From CAYNST01 sp964399955 (GTDB lineage Bacteria > Pseudomonadota > Gammaproteobacteria > Pseudomonadales > Cellvibrionaceae): a stretch of 21,877 bases of DNA. Shown here piece by piece: positions 1 to 7,452 of this stretch. The notes beneath the pieces were generated by a model, which saw nothing but the letters and a program-made list of their open reading frames with translations, did not search any database and was not told where the DNA came from. Each line of letters opens with the position of its first letter. Position 1 is the stretch's first letter. The DNA lies in contig CAYNST010000051.1 in NCBI GenBank assembly GCA_964399955.1, positions 1-21,877 on the forward strand. The letters run 5' to 3'. The translations under genes and the position numbers were made by a program.

Positions 1-347
1 GCGCGTTTTCAGGTGCAACAGAGGCGATGATGAAACGTCAACAGACCCTAGAGACCGTTACCGTAGCAGGCAGTAAAAGCAACCCGATGAGCGCCCAGCA
101 TCCGGGTAAATCCGGCCGGCTTCCGCTTGAGGGGCAGTCGGACCACACCGTCAATCTGATGAGCCTGCTCAAAAACCCTCGTTGGAGCGCGGCTTGCCTA
201 CAACTGGCGTTCGCGGACCCATTATTGCGTTGAGTGCCCACAGCAAAAGGTCTGCTGGGAAGATTGTGAGAAGTTGTAAAACACACTGTGCGCGCTGATG
301 GTCCGGCCTTAGAATAATCCCAACCCTCACAAACAACGGACACTGAG
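1..347. other. Intergenic or partial-gene stretch, no convincing gene
   Basis: No reading frame here is recognisable. A 68-codon plus-strand frame (27-233) begins with two ATGs but has no family signature and no clear ribosome binding site. A separate plus-strand frame running from a stop near 160 to TAA at 277-279 has no ATG and ends in a cysteine-rich tail (CVECPQQKVCWEDCEKL). It could be the decayed end of a gene or chance. The last 40 bases probably carry the promoter of the lipoprotein gene that follows: a TAGAAT -10-like hexamer lies at 310-315 without a good -35. Confidence 0.4.
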
Positions 348-821
348 ATGATTAACAGGCACAAAGTCAGGACTGCAGTTTTTGTTGCACTTTTACCAGC
401 CACTTTTTTGCCCGGCTGCGGCGGCGAAAATGCGGAGCGCGTGTCAGCCATGGCCGAACTGGCAGGCGAGCAAGCAATCTGGCAGTCTCACAATATCAAC
501 GATTATTCATTCACCCTTTCCGTGGACTGCTTCTGCGTGGTTTCCGGTCCCGTCCACTTTGTGGTGCGCAACGGTGAAATGCAGTCCGGTTTCATAGAGC
601 GGGATCAGCGCGAACTGGCAGAAACGGAACGCGAGTTTCTACCCACCACGATACCGGAACTTTTCTCTTTGATTGAGGAGGTACGCACCGAGACCAGCTC
701 GACTTTGGAAGTGGAATACGCGGAAGAACTGGGCTATCCCAGCAGTGTGGTAATTGACAGAGAAAAAATGGCGTTTGACGCCGGGCGCGCCTATAGCGTT
801 ACGCAATTCAAGGTTGATTAA
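348..821 (+). CDS. DUF6174-like putative lipoprotein
   Basis: Encodes 157 residues. The N-terminus is basic, then hydrophobic, ending in LPGC (Cys at about residue 24). This resembles a lipobox, although Pro at -2 is not ideal, so a membrane-anchored lipoprotein is likely but not certain. The rest follows the DUF6174 pattern as I know it: a W/Y-x-F-T segment (NDYSFTLS), a Cys-x-Cys pair (DCFCVVSGPV), a V-x-V-R-N-G-E strand, then PTTIPELFSLIEEV and the closing ELGYPSSVVID strand. The function of this family is not known; an envelope role is inferred from the signal. The gene stands alone and converges on the end of the B12 operon, 21 bases away, so it is probably not part of it. The ATG at 348 directly precedes the signal-like sequence, but no strong Shine-Dalgarno is visible. 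Confidence 0.75.
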   Translation: MINRHKVRTAVFVALLPATFLPGCGGENAERVSAMAELAGEQAIWQSHNINDYSFTLSVDCFCVVSGPVHFVVRNGEMQSGFIERDQRELAETEREFLPTTIPELFSLIEEVRTETSSTLEVEYAEELGYPSSVVIDREKMAFDAGRAYSVTQFKVD

Positions 822-823
822 AC

Positions 824-852
824 AGCCAGGGGGTTGGATGGTTTACCTGGCT
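824..852 (-). terminator. Possible terminator hairpin between convergent genes
   Basis: Perfect 7-bp inverted repeat AGCCAGG (824-830) and CCTGGCT (846-852) with a 15-base loop, lying between the convergent lipoprotein gene and btuF and overlapping the last codon and stop of btuF. In the minus-strand transcript the stem is followed by GTTTAA, only a short U-run. It is a plausible but weak intrinsic terminator for the B12 operon. Confidence 0.4.
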
Positions 853-1745
853 GAGCTCTGGCGCTTGGCAACACCGGCCTTTTGCCTGGCTTGCTGTAAA
901 AAGCCGCATACCATCTCCGCGCCTTGCAGCAGGCGTACCGTGTGCCGCTGGATGATATCCGGCGGCACAAAATAAAGATTATCGCCTTTGACCGCAGCCA
1001 GGCTGGGCCACTTTTTCCAGTCGTCCAGCCAGTCCGGGCGAGCCTCTCCCATGCCGCTGGCAATAATGACCTGCGGATTGCGCGCAAGCACAGCTTCCAG
1101 GCTTATCCTGGGGGCAAGCGTTGGCGCATCAGCAAAGGCGTTGCTGCCGCCACACATACGAATCAGATCGCTGATAATATGCCCGTCATTGACAGTCTGC
1201 AGCGGCTGATTCCACACCTGATACAACACGCTGATGCCTTGTTCATGACTGTAGGCCGACTGCAGCTGTTCATGTTGTTTTTCGAAATGGACCGCAGCCT
1301 GCTCCGCCCGAGTGCTACTGTCTGTCAGCTTGCCGAAATCTCGAATGGAGCGCGGCACATCCGCCAGGGTGCGGGGATCGCTGACATAAACCGGCAGCCC
1401 CAGGTCAAGCAGGCGGGGCAACAGTTTGGCGCCGTGACCGGAGTTCCATACCACCAGCAGATCCGGATTCAGCGCAATAATGGCTTCAAGGCTGAAGCCA
1501 TTGAGCGCTCCCACCCGGGGTATTTTCTCTGCCTCGGCAGGAAAGTCGCTGTACCCCACTGCCCCCACAATGTGCGGGCCCGCTCCGGCAGAGAACAGGT
1601 TTTCAACAATGTGAGGGGCCAGAGCAACAATCCGCTTGGCCGGTTTTTCAAGAGATACCTTCCGGCCAAGATAATCCGTCACTTCCACCTGCGCATGAAC
1701 GCAGGAGGCGTACAGGGTGAAAGTCGCTATCAGCCATCTATACAT
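843..1745 (-). CDS. btuF: Periplasmic vitamin B12-binding protein BtuF
   Basis: A 300-residue periplasmic substrate-binding protein that would hand cobalamin or other corrinoids from BtuB to the BtuCD transporter. Residues 1-18 form a signal peptide with a likely cut after VHA. The mature part opens with the typical class III binding-protein strand (VEVTDYLGRKVSLEKPAKRIVALAPHIVENLFSAGA) and continues with VGYSDFP, IPRVGALNGFSLEAIIALNPDLLVVW and a second lobe ending in LEAVLARNPQVIIASG and GDNLYFVPPDIIQRHTVRLLQGAEMVC. Length and lobe order fit BtuF. It is the last gene of the operon, and its ATG overlaps the end of cobD by 8 bases. A Cys lies in the signal (YASC) but does not make a good lipobox. 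The same fold serves haem and siderophore uptake; the B12 context settles the call. Confidence 0.88.
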   Translation of the reverse strand: MYRWLIATFTLYASCVHAQVEVTDYLGRKVSLEKPAKRIVALAPHIVENLFSAGAGPHIVGAVGYSDFPAEAEKIPRVGALNGFSLEAIIALNPDLLVVWNSGHGAKLLPRLLDLGLPVYVSDPRTLADVPRSIRDFGKLTDSSTRAEQAAVHFEKQHEQLQSAYSHEQGISVLYQVWNQPLQTVNDGHIISDLIRMCGGSNAFADAPTLAPRISLEAVLARNPQVIIASGMGEARPDWLDDWKKWPSLAAVKGDNLYFVPPDIIQRHTVRLLQGAEMVCGFLQQARQKAGVAKRQSSAR

Positions 1746-2781
1746 GGGGTTGACCCGCCCGAAGTTGCGCTGCGCATTTGTTCAGCCGATGAAATTGCTC
1801 GCCTGGCAGCCCCCAGCGCAACCACTCATCGCCGTCCCGGCTCTGGCCGTAACGCAGCAGAACCTGGGCCTGTGCCAATTGCAAAAACACTGGGTAAAGC
1901 GGCCGGTCGCACGCAGAAACAGTGACAAACAAGCCGCCGTTGGCGATGCGCGCGCCGACAAACAGGGGCTGCAACATGGCCTGCAGCTGTGCCGCCTGGC
2001 CGGTTAAACGCAGCGTTTGTTGCGCCTGCCATTTTTGGTCCAGCAACGCCTGTACGCCCACATAATGGGCTGGATGACTCAGTTGCCAGGGAGAGCACCA
2101 GCGCTGTAGGTGCTTGAGCCATGCCGGCGAGGCGATGGCAAAGCCCAACCGCAGCCCGGCCAGGCCAAAAAACTTGCCCAGCGAGCGCAGCACAATCAGA
2201 TTGGGCAGGGGCATCTCACCGGCAAGCGACGGCACCGCTTGCACTTCGGCAAAAGCCTCATCCACCAGCAGCAGACCCTGGCGCTGCTGTAGCAGTGCGT
2301 GCCAGTGCAGCAGCTTCTGCCGCTTGATCACCTGCGCAGTGGGGTTATTGGGGTTGATAACCACCGCACTTTGCACCTCTCCGCCCTCGATCAGGCGCTC
2401 CAACTGCGTTGGGCTTTGGTAATGCACTATGCGGTGACCCGCCGCTTGCCAGGCGCGGGCGTGTTCGTGGTAGCCCGGGTCCGGCACAGCAACGGTGCAG
2501 GCAGGCAGGCAGCGGGGAATATTGGCAACCGCAAACTGAGAACCCGGTACCGGCAGCACGCAGTCTGCAGCGCAGCCGTAAAATTGCGCCGCCGCTCTGC
2601 GCAGCGCCAAGTCGTCCACCGGTGGCAGGCGCTGCCACACCCCGACCGGAAGCGGCGGCACCGGCCAGGACCAGGGGCTGATGCCGGTGGACAGGTCCAG
2701 CCAGTCGGATGCGTCGCCACCAAAATGCGCCTGCGCCCACTGTAGATCACCGCCGTGGGCGGGCAGATTCAAATCAGCCAC
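1738..2781 (-). CDS. cobD: L-threonine-O-3-phosphate decarboxylase (CobD/CobC)
   Basis: PLP-dependent fold-type-I enzyme that makes (R)-1-amino-2-propanol O-2-phosphate, the linker CbiB attaches to cobyric acid. With a GTG start at 2781 it has 347 residues, usual for the family. Visible motifs: LSTGISPWSWP near the N-terminus, PVPGSQFA for phosphate/PLP contacts, NPNNPT (about 144-149), DEAF (174-177) and the Schiff-base lysine in SLGKFFGLAGLRLG (about K203). An in-frame GTG at 2811 would add ten residues that are mostly glycine. I prefer 2781 because a G-rich Shine-Dalgarno-like stretch precedes it and it leaves only a 13-base overlap with cbiB. The name is ambiguous: this enzyme is CobD in Salmonella and CobC in Pseudomonas denitrificans nomenclature. 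Confidence 0.88.
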   Translation of the reverse strand: MADLNLPAHGGDLQWAQAHFGGDASDWLDLSTGISPWSWPVPPLPVGVWQRLPPVDDLALRRAAAQFYGCAADCVLPVPGSQFAVANIPRCLPACTVAVPDPGYHEHARAWQAAGHRIVHYQSPTQLERLIEGGEVQSAVVINPNNPTAQVIKRQKLLHWHALLQQRQGLLLVDEAFAEVQAVPSLAGEMPLPNLIVLRSLGKFFGLAGLRLGFAIASPAWLKHLQRWCSPWQLSHPAHYVGVQALLDQKWQAQQTLRLTGQAAQLQAMLQPLFVGARIANGGLFVTVSACDRPLYPVFLQLAQAQVLLRYGQSRDGDEWLRWGLPGEQFHRLNKCAAQLRAGQPHV

Positions 2782-3683
2782 AGCACCCCCGCCGCCGCCA
2801 GTAGCACACACCAGGCAATCAGAGCCCTGCGCAACAGGCCCAGGGCGCGCAGCAGATCGCGGTCTTCAGGCGCCCGTCCAAAGCCCAGCGCAGGCCGCGC
2901 CTCCACCACACCGTGATAGGTGGCCGCGCCCCCCAGTTCAATGCCCAGACTGCCCGCCCCCGCCGCCATCACCGGGCCGGCGTTGGGGCTGGCACAGGCG
3001 GGCGCCTGCTGGCGCCAGGCATGTAAAGCCCCCCGGGTTTGCCCCAGCAGGGCAAAGGTTATCGCAGTGAGTCGGGCGGGAATCCAGTTGAGCGCGTCGT
3101 CCAGGCGAGCGGCCGAGCGGCCAAAATGGTTGAAGCGCAGGTTGCGGTAACCCCACATGGCGTCCAGAGTATTGGCCAAACGGTAGATCAGCACAGCCGG
3201 CGCACCGCCAACCACCAGCCAGAACACCGGCGCAAACACGGCGTCCGCGCCGTTCTCCAACGCAGACTCCACCGCTGCCTTGCGTACGCCTTTGGCGTCC
3301 AGATGGGCGGTTTCGCGGCTGACGATAAGGCCGACGGCTTGCCGCGCAGCCGGTAAATCTGCCTGCACCAGCGGCCGGTAGACGGCCATGACGTGCTCAC
3401 TGAGGCTGCGGTGGGCGATACAAAAGTAGCCCGCCAGTGCATCCAGCAGCCAGCGGCCGTCGGGCCAACTAAGGTAAAGCCAGCAAAAAGAAAGCAGAAC
3501 CGGCAGCACGGCTGCGAGCCAGGCAAGCCCACCCAGAGCGATGCTGATGCCGGCAGTGGAGCGGTTGAGCCGGCGCTCCAGCCAGGCGGCCCAGACCCCA
3601 AAGCCCACCAGGGGGTGGAAGCGGCGCGGTTCGCCCAGAAGACGGTCCAGCAGCAATGCCAGTAACAGGCTAAGCAGAATCAT
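2769..3683 (-). CDS. cbiB: Adenosylcobinamide-phosphate synthase CbiB
   Basis: Integral membrane protein of 304 residues that condenses adenosylcobyric acid with aminopropanol phosphate (the CobD product) to form adenosylcobinamide phosphate. The N-terminus reads MILLSLLLALLLDRLLGEP and then RRFHPLVGFG, the family hallmark. Further support comes from SRETAHLDAKGVRKAAVESALENGADAVFAPVFW, the NTLDAMWGYRN segment and the LGGAATYHGVVEARPALG region. A longer open frame reaches 3779, but its first 32 residues are arginine-rich and unlike the family, and the ATG at 3683 forms an ATGA overlap with the cobS stop. That coupling decides the start. Confidence 0.92.
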   Translation of the reverse strand: MILLSLLLALLLDRLLGEPRRFHPLVGFGVWAAWLERRLNRSTAGISIALGGLAWLAAVLPVLLSFCWLYLSWPDGRWLLDALAGYFCIAHRSLSEHVMAVYRPLVQADLPAARQAVGLIVSRETAHLDAKGVRKAAVESALENGADAVFAPVFWLVVGGAPAVLIYRLANTLDAMWGYRNLRFNHFGRSAARLDDALNWIPARLTAITFALLGQTRGALHAWRQQAPACASPNAGPVMAAGAGSLGIELGGAATYHGVVEARPALGFGRAPEDRDLLRALGLLRRALIAWCVLLAAAGVLWLI

Positions 3684-4441
3684 AACAGGCCTACCACCAC
3701 CAGCAGCGTCAGCAGCTCGGCCACTTCGATCAAGGCGCCGACACAGTCTCCGGTATACCCGCCCACTTTTTTTAGCCACAGGCGTCGCCAGTAGAACAAC
3801 CAGAAACCAAGCATCACCAGCAGCAACAAACCGCCGGCCAAACCCAGGGTCACAAACGCCATGGCCAGAACCAAAACAGCCAGCGCCAGCACCGCTGCTC
3901 GGTAGGGGCGCAAATGAATCTGTGCCGCTATCCCCTGCTTTCGGGCGTAGGGCGTCAGCAGCATATAAATGACCGCCAGCAGGCGCGCAGCAACTGGCGC
4001 CCCCATCAAGGCCAGGCCGATCAGCTCCAGTTGCAAGGCCGCCGTCACCAAAGCCACCTTCAGCAACATGGCCAGCACCAAGGCGGCTGCGCCCATGGCA
4101 CCCAGGTGCGAGTCCTTAAGAACCGTTTGCACACGCGCAGGATCTTTGTGAGCGGCGGCCAGTGCGTCCACCGTGTCCGCCAGGCCGTCCAGATGCAGGG
4201 CTCCGGTCAACCACACCCACCCCCCCACCAACAGCACCGCCTGTACGGCTATGTGAAGTTTGTTGGGCAGCAGCCCATAAACCACGAGCAGCAGCGCGCC
4301 AATAATAGCGCCGACCAAGGGGTAAAACAGCACAGCGCGGCTCTGCAACTGCGGGTGGTATTGCTGGGGCTGCCACGCAGTCGGCACTGGCAGGCGGGTC
4401 ATGAGCATCAGCGCCACCAGCAGCGCCTGCCAGTTAATCAT
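3680..4441 (-). CDS. cobS: Adenosylcobinamide-GDP ribazoletransferase (cobalamin synthase) CobS
   Basis: A 253-residue polytopic membrane enzyme that joins adenosylcobinamide-GDP (from CobU) to alpha-ribazole or its phosphate (from CobT) in the last step of nucleotide-loop assembly. The family signature is clear: RLPVP near the N-terminus, GALHLDGLADTVDAL with the metal-binding aspartates, and KDSHLGAMGAAAL, followed by alternating hydrophobic helices up to the C-terminal GDCVGALIEVAELLTLL. The gene overlaps cobC upstream by 8 bases and cbiB downstream by an ATGA, so translation is probably coupled through this part of the operon. Confidence 0.93.
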   Translation of the reverse strand: MINWQALLVALMLMTRLPVPTAWQPQQYHPQLQSRAVLFYPLVGAIIGALLLVVYGLLPNKLHIAVQAVLLVGGWVWLTGALHLDGLADTVDALAAAHKDPARVQTVLKDSHLGAMGAAALVLAMLLKVALVTAALQLELIGLALMGAPVAARLLAVIYMLLTPYARKQGIAAQIHLRPYRAAVLALAVLVLAMAFVTLGLAGGLLLLVMLGFWLFYWRRLWLKKVGGYTGDCVGALIEVAELLTLLVVVGLL

Positions 4442-5060
4442 TGGCGCAAATCCCGGCCGCCCAATTATGGCCCAGCAACTTGATCACATCGCCGCTTGGC
4501 TGGTGGTAAATTGCCAGACGGGACAGGCAGGCGTATGGCACATCGAAGCGGTTGGCGCAGGCCAGAGGCATACCCAGTACTTGGCTGAGCAGCACTCGAA
4601 AAACGCCGCCGTGGGTGACCAACAGCAGGCGCTGGCCGCGATACTGCTGCAGCAGGTCGTCCAGGCAGGACTGCACGCGCGCGGCAAGGTCGCCGAGGGC
4701 CTCGCCACCGGGAGGGGGGCTAACGGACGGGTCGAGGCTCCATGCGCTGATCCGCCTGTGGTCGTTGCGCCAGACCTCGTCTATTTCTTTCCCGTCCCAG
4801 TCGCCAAAGCTCATCTCGCGCAGGCGTTCATCCACCGCAAACCGGCTGACGCCACTTTGCACAAGTGACTTGGCAAACTCAGTGCAACGCTTGAGCGGTG
4901 ATGAGACCACGCACTGCCACGGATGGCCGGAATCCGCCAGGGCCTGTTGCATTTGCTGAAAGCCCTGCTGCGTAAGCGGTACATCCGTGCACCCGCGAAA
5001 GATGTTGCCGCCCTCGCAGATGCCGTGGCGCAAAACATCAATTTGCGTGAGCAAGGTCAT
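4434..5060 (-). CDS. cobC: Alpha-ribazole phosphatase CobC (histidine phosphatase family)
   Basis: A 208-residue histidine-phosphatase protein expected to remove the phosphate from alpha-ribazole 5'-phosphate or adenosylcobalamin phosphate. The catalytic RHG is at residues 11-13, the second phosphate-binding arginine is in SSPLKRC, the conserved glutamate is in LREMSFGDWDG, and the second histidine is in LLLVTHGGVFRVL. The same fold is used by phosphoglycerate mutases. The assignment to CobC rests on its position between cobT and cobS and on the FGDWDG segment typical of CobC-like members. Its ATG overlaps the cobT stop (ATGA). Confidence 0.85.
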   Translation of the reverse strand: MTLLTQIDVLRHGICEGGNIFRGCTDVPLTQQGFQQMQQALADSGHPWQCVVSSPLKRCTEFAKSLVQSGVSRFAVDERLREMSFGDWDGKEIDEVWRNDHRRISAWSLDPSVSPPPGGEALGDLAARVQSCLDDLLQQYRGQRLLLVTHGGVFRVLLSQVLGMPLACANRFDVPYACLSRLAIYHQPSGDVIKLLGHNWAAGICAND

Positions 5061-6148
5061 TCATTTTGCCCGCTGCTGACGCCGGCATCGGCGAAGGTGG
5101 CCATGTCATTGTGCAGGTTCAAGGCAGCCTGCAAAATTGGCAGAGCCAGTGCCGCGCCACTGCCCTCGCCCAGGCGCATCTGCAGATCCAGCAGCGGCTC
5201 GGCTTCCAGAAACTCCAGTGCCTTGGTGTGCGCAGGCTCCGCAGAGCAATGCGCAAAGAGCAGCCAGTCGGCCGTGCCTGGATTTATCTGCACGGCACAC
5301 AATGCGGCTGCGGTGCTGATAAAGCCGTCGACCAAAACCGGCACTCCGCGTTGGGCGCAGGCAATGTAAGCACCCACTAACGCGGCTATTTCAAAACCGC
5401 CCAGGCAGCGCAACGCCGCCAGGGTTCGAGCAATGCCGGTAGTCTGAGGCTGACCATGCAGGGCATGATGGTGCAGACCCAGAGCCTGTTCCACCACCTC
5501 GCGTTTGTGGGCCACCCCCCGCTGGTCCACCCCGGTGCCTGGGCCAACCGTCAGCTTGGGAGGAAGGTTCAGCAGCACGCTGTAAAGCGCTGAAGCCGAA
5601 GTCGTATTGCCTATGCCCATCTCCCCGCCAATAAACACGTGCAGCGCGTCGTCCGGCACGGAGGACGCGCCCACCTCCAGCGCTTCAACCAGTTGCCGCC
5701 GCGTCATGGCCGGCCGCTGGGTGAAATCCTCGGTGCCGGCGCCGACGGGATGATCCTGCAGGCCGGCCAGCGGCGCCACTGGATGAGCGGTACCCAGGTT
5801 GTAGATTTTGAGATCCGCGCCCAGCGAGCGGCACAACACGCTGATGGCCGCACCACCGGCTAAAAAATTGGTAATCATTTGCGTGGTGACCACCTGCGGA
5901 AAAGCCGACACCTTCTGCGCACACACGCCGTGGTCCGCCGCGTAAACACGCACGCAGACTCGGCTCAGCTGCGGCCGGGCAACCCCCTGCCAGGCCGCAA
6001 ACTGCAGCGCCAGGGTTTCCAACCGGCCCAGCGAGCCTTGGGGTTTGGTCAGCTGGCTTTGGTGTGCCTCAGCCTGCGACCGCGCCGTCTCGTCCAACGG
6101 CTGCGCGGGCGCCTGCAGCCAGACAAGGTCTTTGTCGTCTTCAATCAT
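5057..6148 (-). CDS. cobT: Nicotinate-nucleotide:dimethylbenzimidazole phosphoribosyltransferase CobT
   Basis: Soluble 363-residue enzyme that transfers phosphoribose from nicotinate mononucleotide to the lower-ligand base (classically 5,6-dimethylbenzimidazole), giving alpha-ribazole phosphate. Landmarks: TKPQGSLGRLE (34-44), ADHGV (71-75), the phosphate-binding GGEMGIGNTT (174-183), PGTGVDQRGVAHK (203-215), DGFISTAAAL (274-283) and LRLGEGSGA-like MRLGEGSGA with the probable catalytic Glu at 328. Length is normal. Which lower-ligand base is used cannot be read from the sequence. The start overlaps the cobU stop (ATGA). No bluB or other benzimidazole-synthesis gene lies in the window. Confidence 0.94.
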   Translation of the reverse strand: MIEDDKDLVWLQAPAQPLDETARSQAEAHQSQLTKPQGSLGRLETLALQFAAWQGVARPQLSRVCVRVYAADHGVCAQKVSAFPQVVTTQMITNFLAGGAAISVLCRSLGADLKIYNLGTAHPVAPLAGLQDHPVGAGTEDFTQRPAMTRRQLVEALEVGASSVPDDALHVFIGGEMGIGNTTSASALYSVLLNLPPKLTVGPGTGVDQRGVAHKREVVEQALGLHHHALHGQPQTTGIARTLAALRCLGGFEIAALVGAYIACAQRGVPVLVDGFISTAAALCAVQINPGTADWLLFAHCSAEPAHTKALEFLEAEPLLDLQMRLGEGSGAALALPILQAALNLHNDMATFADAGVSSGQNE

Positions 6149-6654
6149 GATGCATCCTTTAGTGTCAGTGGCAGGCCGGCTACCACCAGTTGGACTCTAT
6201 CGCATATCCGGGCCAACTCCTGGTGCAACCAGCCACTCTCATCAACAAACCGCCGGGGCAGCTCTCCCAGTGGGACTATGCCACTGCCTACCTCATTGCT
6301 CACCAGGTAGATATCGGCGCTCAAATCTGGCAACACTTGCAGCAGCCGCGCCTTGGCCGCTGGCCAGTCGCCCATGTGCAGGCAGTTGCTGAGCCATAAA
6401 GTGAGGCAGTCTACGACAACTGCGCGGTCTTCGGCATCCACCGCCAACAAAGCCTGCGCCAGGTGCATCGGCTCCTCCGCCAGCAACCATTGTGTACCTC
6501 TGCGGGCTTGATGAAGGACAATACGCTGCTGCATTTCGTCGTCACCAGCCCAGCCCGTGGCGATATAGACCGGCGCCTTGCCGCTGGCCAATGCCGCTTG
6601 CTCTGCATAAGCACTTTTGCCGCTGCGAGCGCCGCCCAAAATGAGTTCTTTCAT
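6145..6654 (-). CDS. cobU: Adenosylcobinamide kinase / adenosylcobinamide-phosphate guanylyltransferase CobU
   Basis: Bifunctional enzyme of 169 residues: it phosphorylates adenosylcobinamide and then transfers GMP to it, feeding CobS. It starts MKELILGGARSGKS with the P-loop at about 7-14. It continues with the expected guanylylation-histidine segment (RIVLHQARRGTQW, then EEP), VDCLTLWLSN, and SNEVGSGIVPLGELPRRFVDESG. An in-frame TTG at 6672 would add six residues. The ATG at 6654 matches the usual family N-terminus and has an AGAGG about 8 bases upstream, so I chose it. It sits 14 bases after btuD. Confidence 0.93.
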   Translation of the reverse strand: MKELILGGARSGKSAYAEQAALASGKAPVYIATGWAGDDEMQQRIVLHQARRGTQWLLAEEPMHLAQALLAVDAEDRAVVVDCLTLWLSNCLHMGDWPAAKARLLQVLPDLSADIYLVSNEVGSGIVPLGELPRRFVDESGWLHQELARICDRVQLVVAGLPLTLKDAS

Positions 6655-6668
6655 GGCCTTGGCCTCTG

Positions 6669-7445
6669 TCAAAAAATCAGCAGCGGCTGGCCGCTGTACG
6701 GATGTTGGATGATCTCAAGCTCTACCCCGAACAACTGCTGCAACAGGGCGTTGGTGAGCACACTTGTCACCGGGCCTTGCGCCAGCACCCGGCCGTTCGA
6801 CAGGGCCAGCAGCGTGTCGGCAAAGCGTGCCGCAAGGTTCAGATCGTGCATTACGATCAACACGGCCACGCCCTGCTTGGCGAACTCTCGCGCCGTTTGC
6901 ATCAGTTGCTGTTGATGGCCCAGATCCAGGGACGCCGTGGGCTCATCCAGTATCAGCAACCGCTGCGGCGCGTCTTGCGCGCGCCAGATCTGGGCCAATA
7001 CTCTGGCAAGCTGAGTGCGCTGCTTTTCGCCGCCGGAGAGCTGCGGGTAAAGTCGACGGCTGAGGTGGCTTAAATCCATGGCGGCAAGCGCCTGCGCCAC
7101 AATGTGCCTGTCTGCCCTGCTGCCGCTGCTGTGCGGCATGCGCGCCAACCCTACCACTTCTTCCACACTGTAGGGAAAGCTCAGGTGGCTGGATTGCGGC
7201 AGCACCGCCATCTGTCGCGCGCGCTCCCGCCCCGACCACTGCGACAGTGGTTTATCGTTAACCAGGATCTGCCCGCTACTCAATGCAGTCTCACCGATCA
7301 GGGCACGCAGTAACGTGGTTTTACCGGCTCCATTGGGGCCGATGATGACCGCCACCTCTCCGGCGTTCAGCTGAAAGTCGACCGCCTGCAGACGCCGTTC
7401 GCCCTGCAGGGTGACGCTTACCGATTGCAGCTTCAATACACTCAT
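6669..7445 (-). CDS. btuD: Vitamin B12 ABC transporter ATPase (BtuD/HmuV-type)
   Basis: A 258-residue cytoplasmic ATPase that would power import through BtuC. All ABC motifs are present: Walker A GPNGAGKT (36-43), Q-loop near LPQSS, signature LSGGEKQR (136-143), Walker B LLILDEP (163-169), D-loop SLD, and switch histidine H200 in VMHDLNLA. By sequence it resembles the HmuV/FepC branch that serves haem and siderophores as much as E. coli BtuD. The B12 function is inferred from its position between btuC and cobU under riboswitch control. It starts 7 bases after btuC. Confidence 0.9.
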   Translation of the reverse strand: MSVLKLQSVSVTLQGERRLQAVDFQLNAGEVAVIIGPNGAGKTTLLRALIGETALSSGQILVNDKPLSQWSGRERARQMAVLPQSSHLSFPYSVEEVVGLARMPHSSGSRADRHIVAQALAAMDLSHLSRRLYPQLSGGEKQRTQLARVLAQIWRAQDAPQRLLILDEPTASLDLGHQQQLMQTAREFAKQGVAVLIVMHDLNLAARFADTLLALSNGRVLAQGPVTSVLTNALLQQLFGVELEIIQHPYSGQPLLIF

Positions 7446-7452
7446 GCCGGCC

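Noticed and set aside
924..1925. Plus-strand 333-codon open frame opposite btuF and the end of cobD
   Set aside because: It lies entirely antisense to well-identified genes, lacks any family motif and has a biased composition typical of a GC-rich shadow frame.
3684..3779. N-terminal extension of CbiB
   Set aside because: The extra 32 residues are Arg/Gly-rich and unlike CbiB. The ATGA overlap at 3680-3683 gives the natural start.
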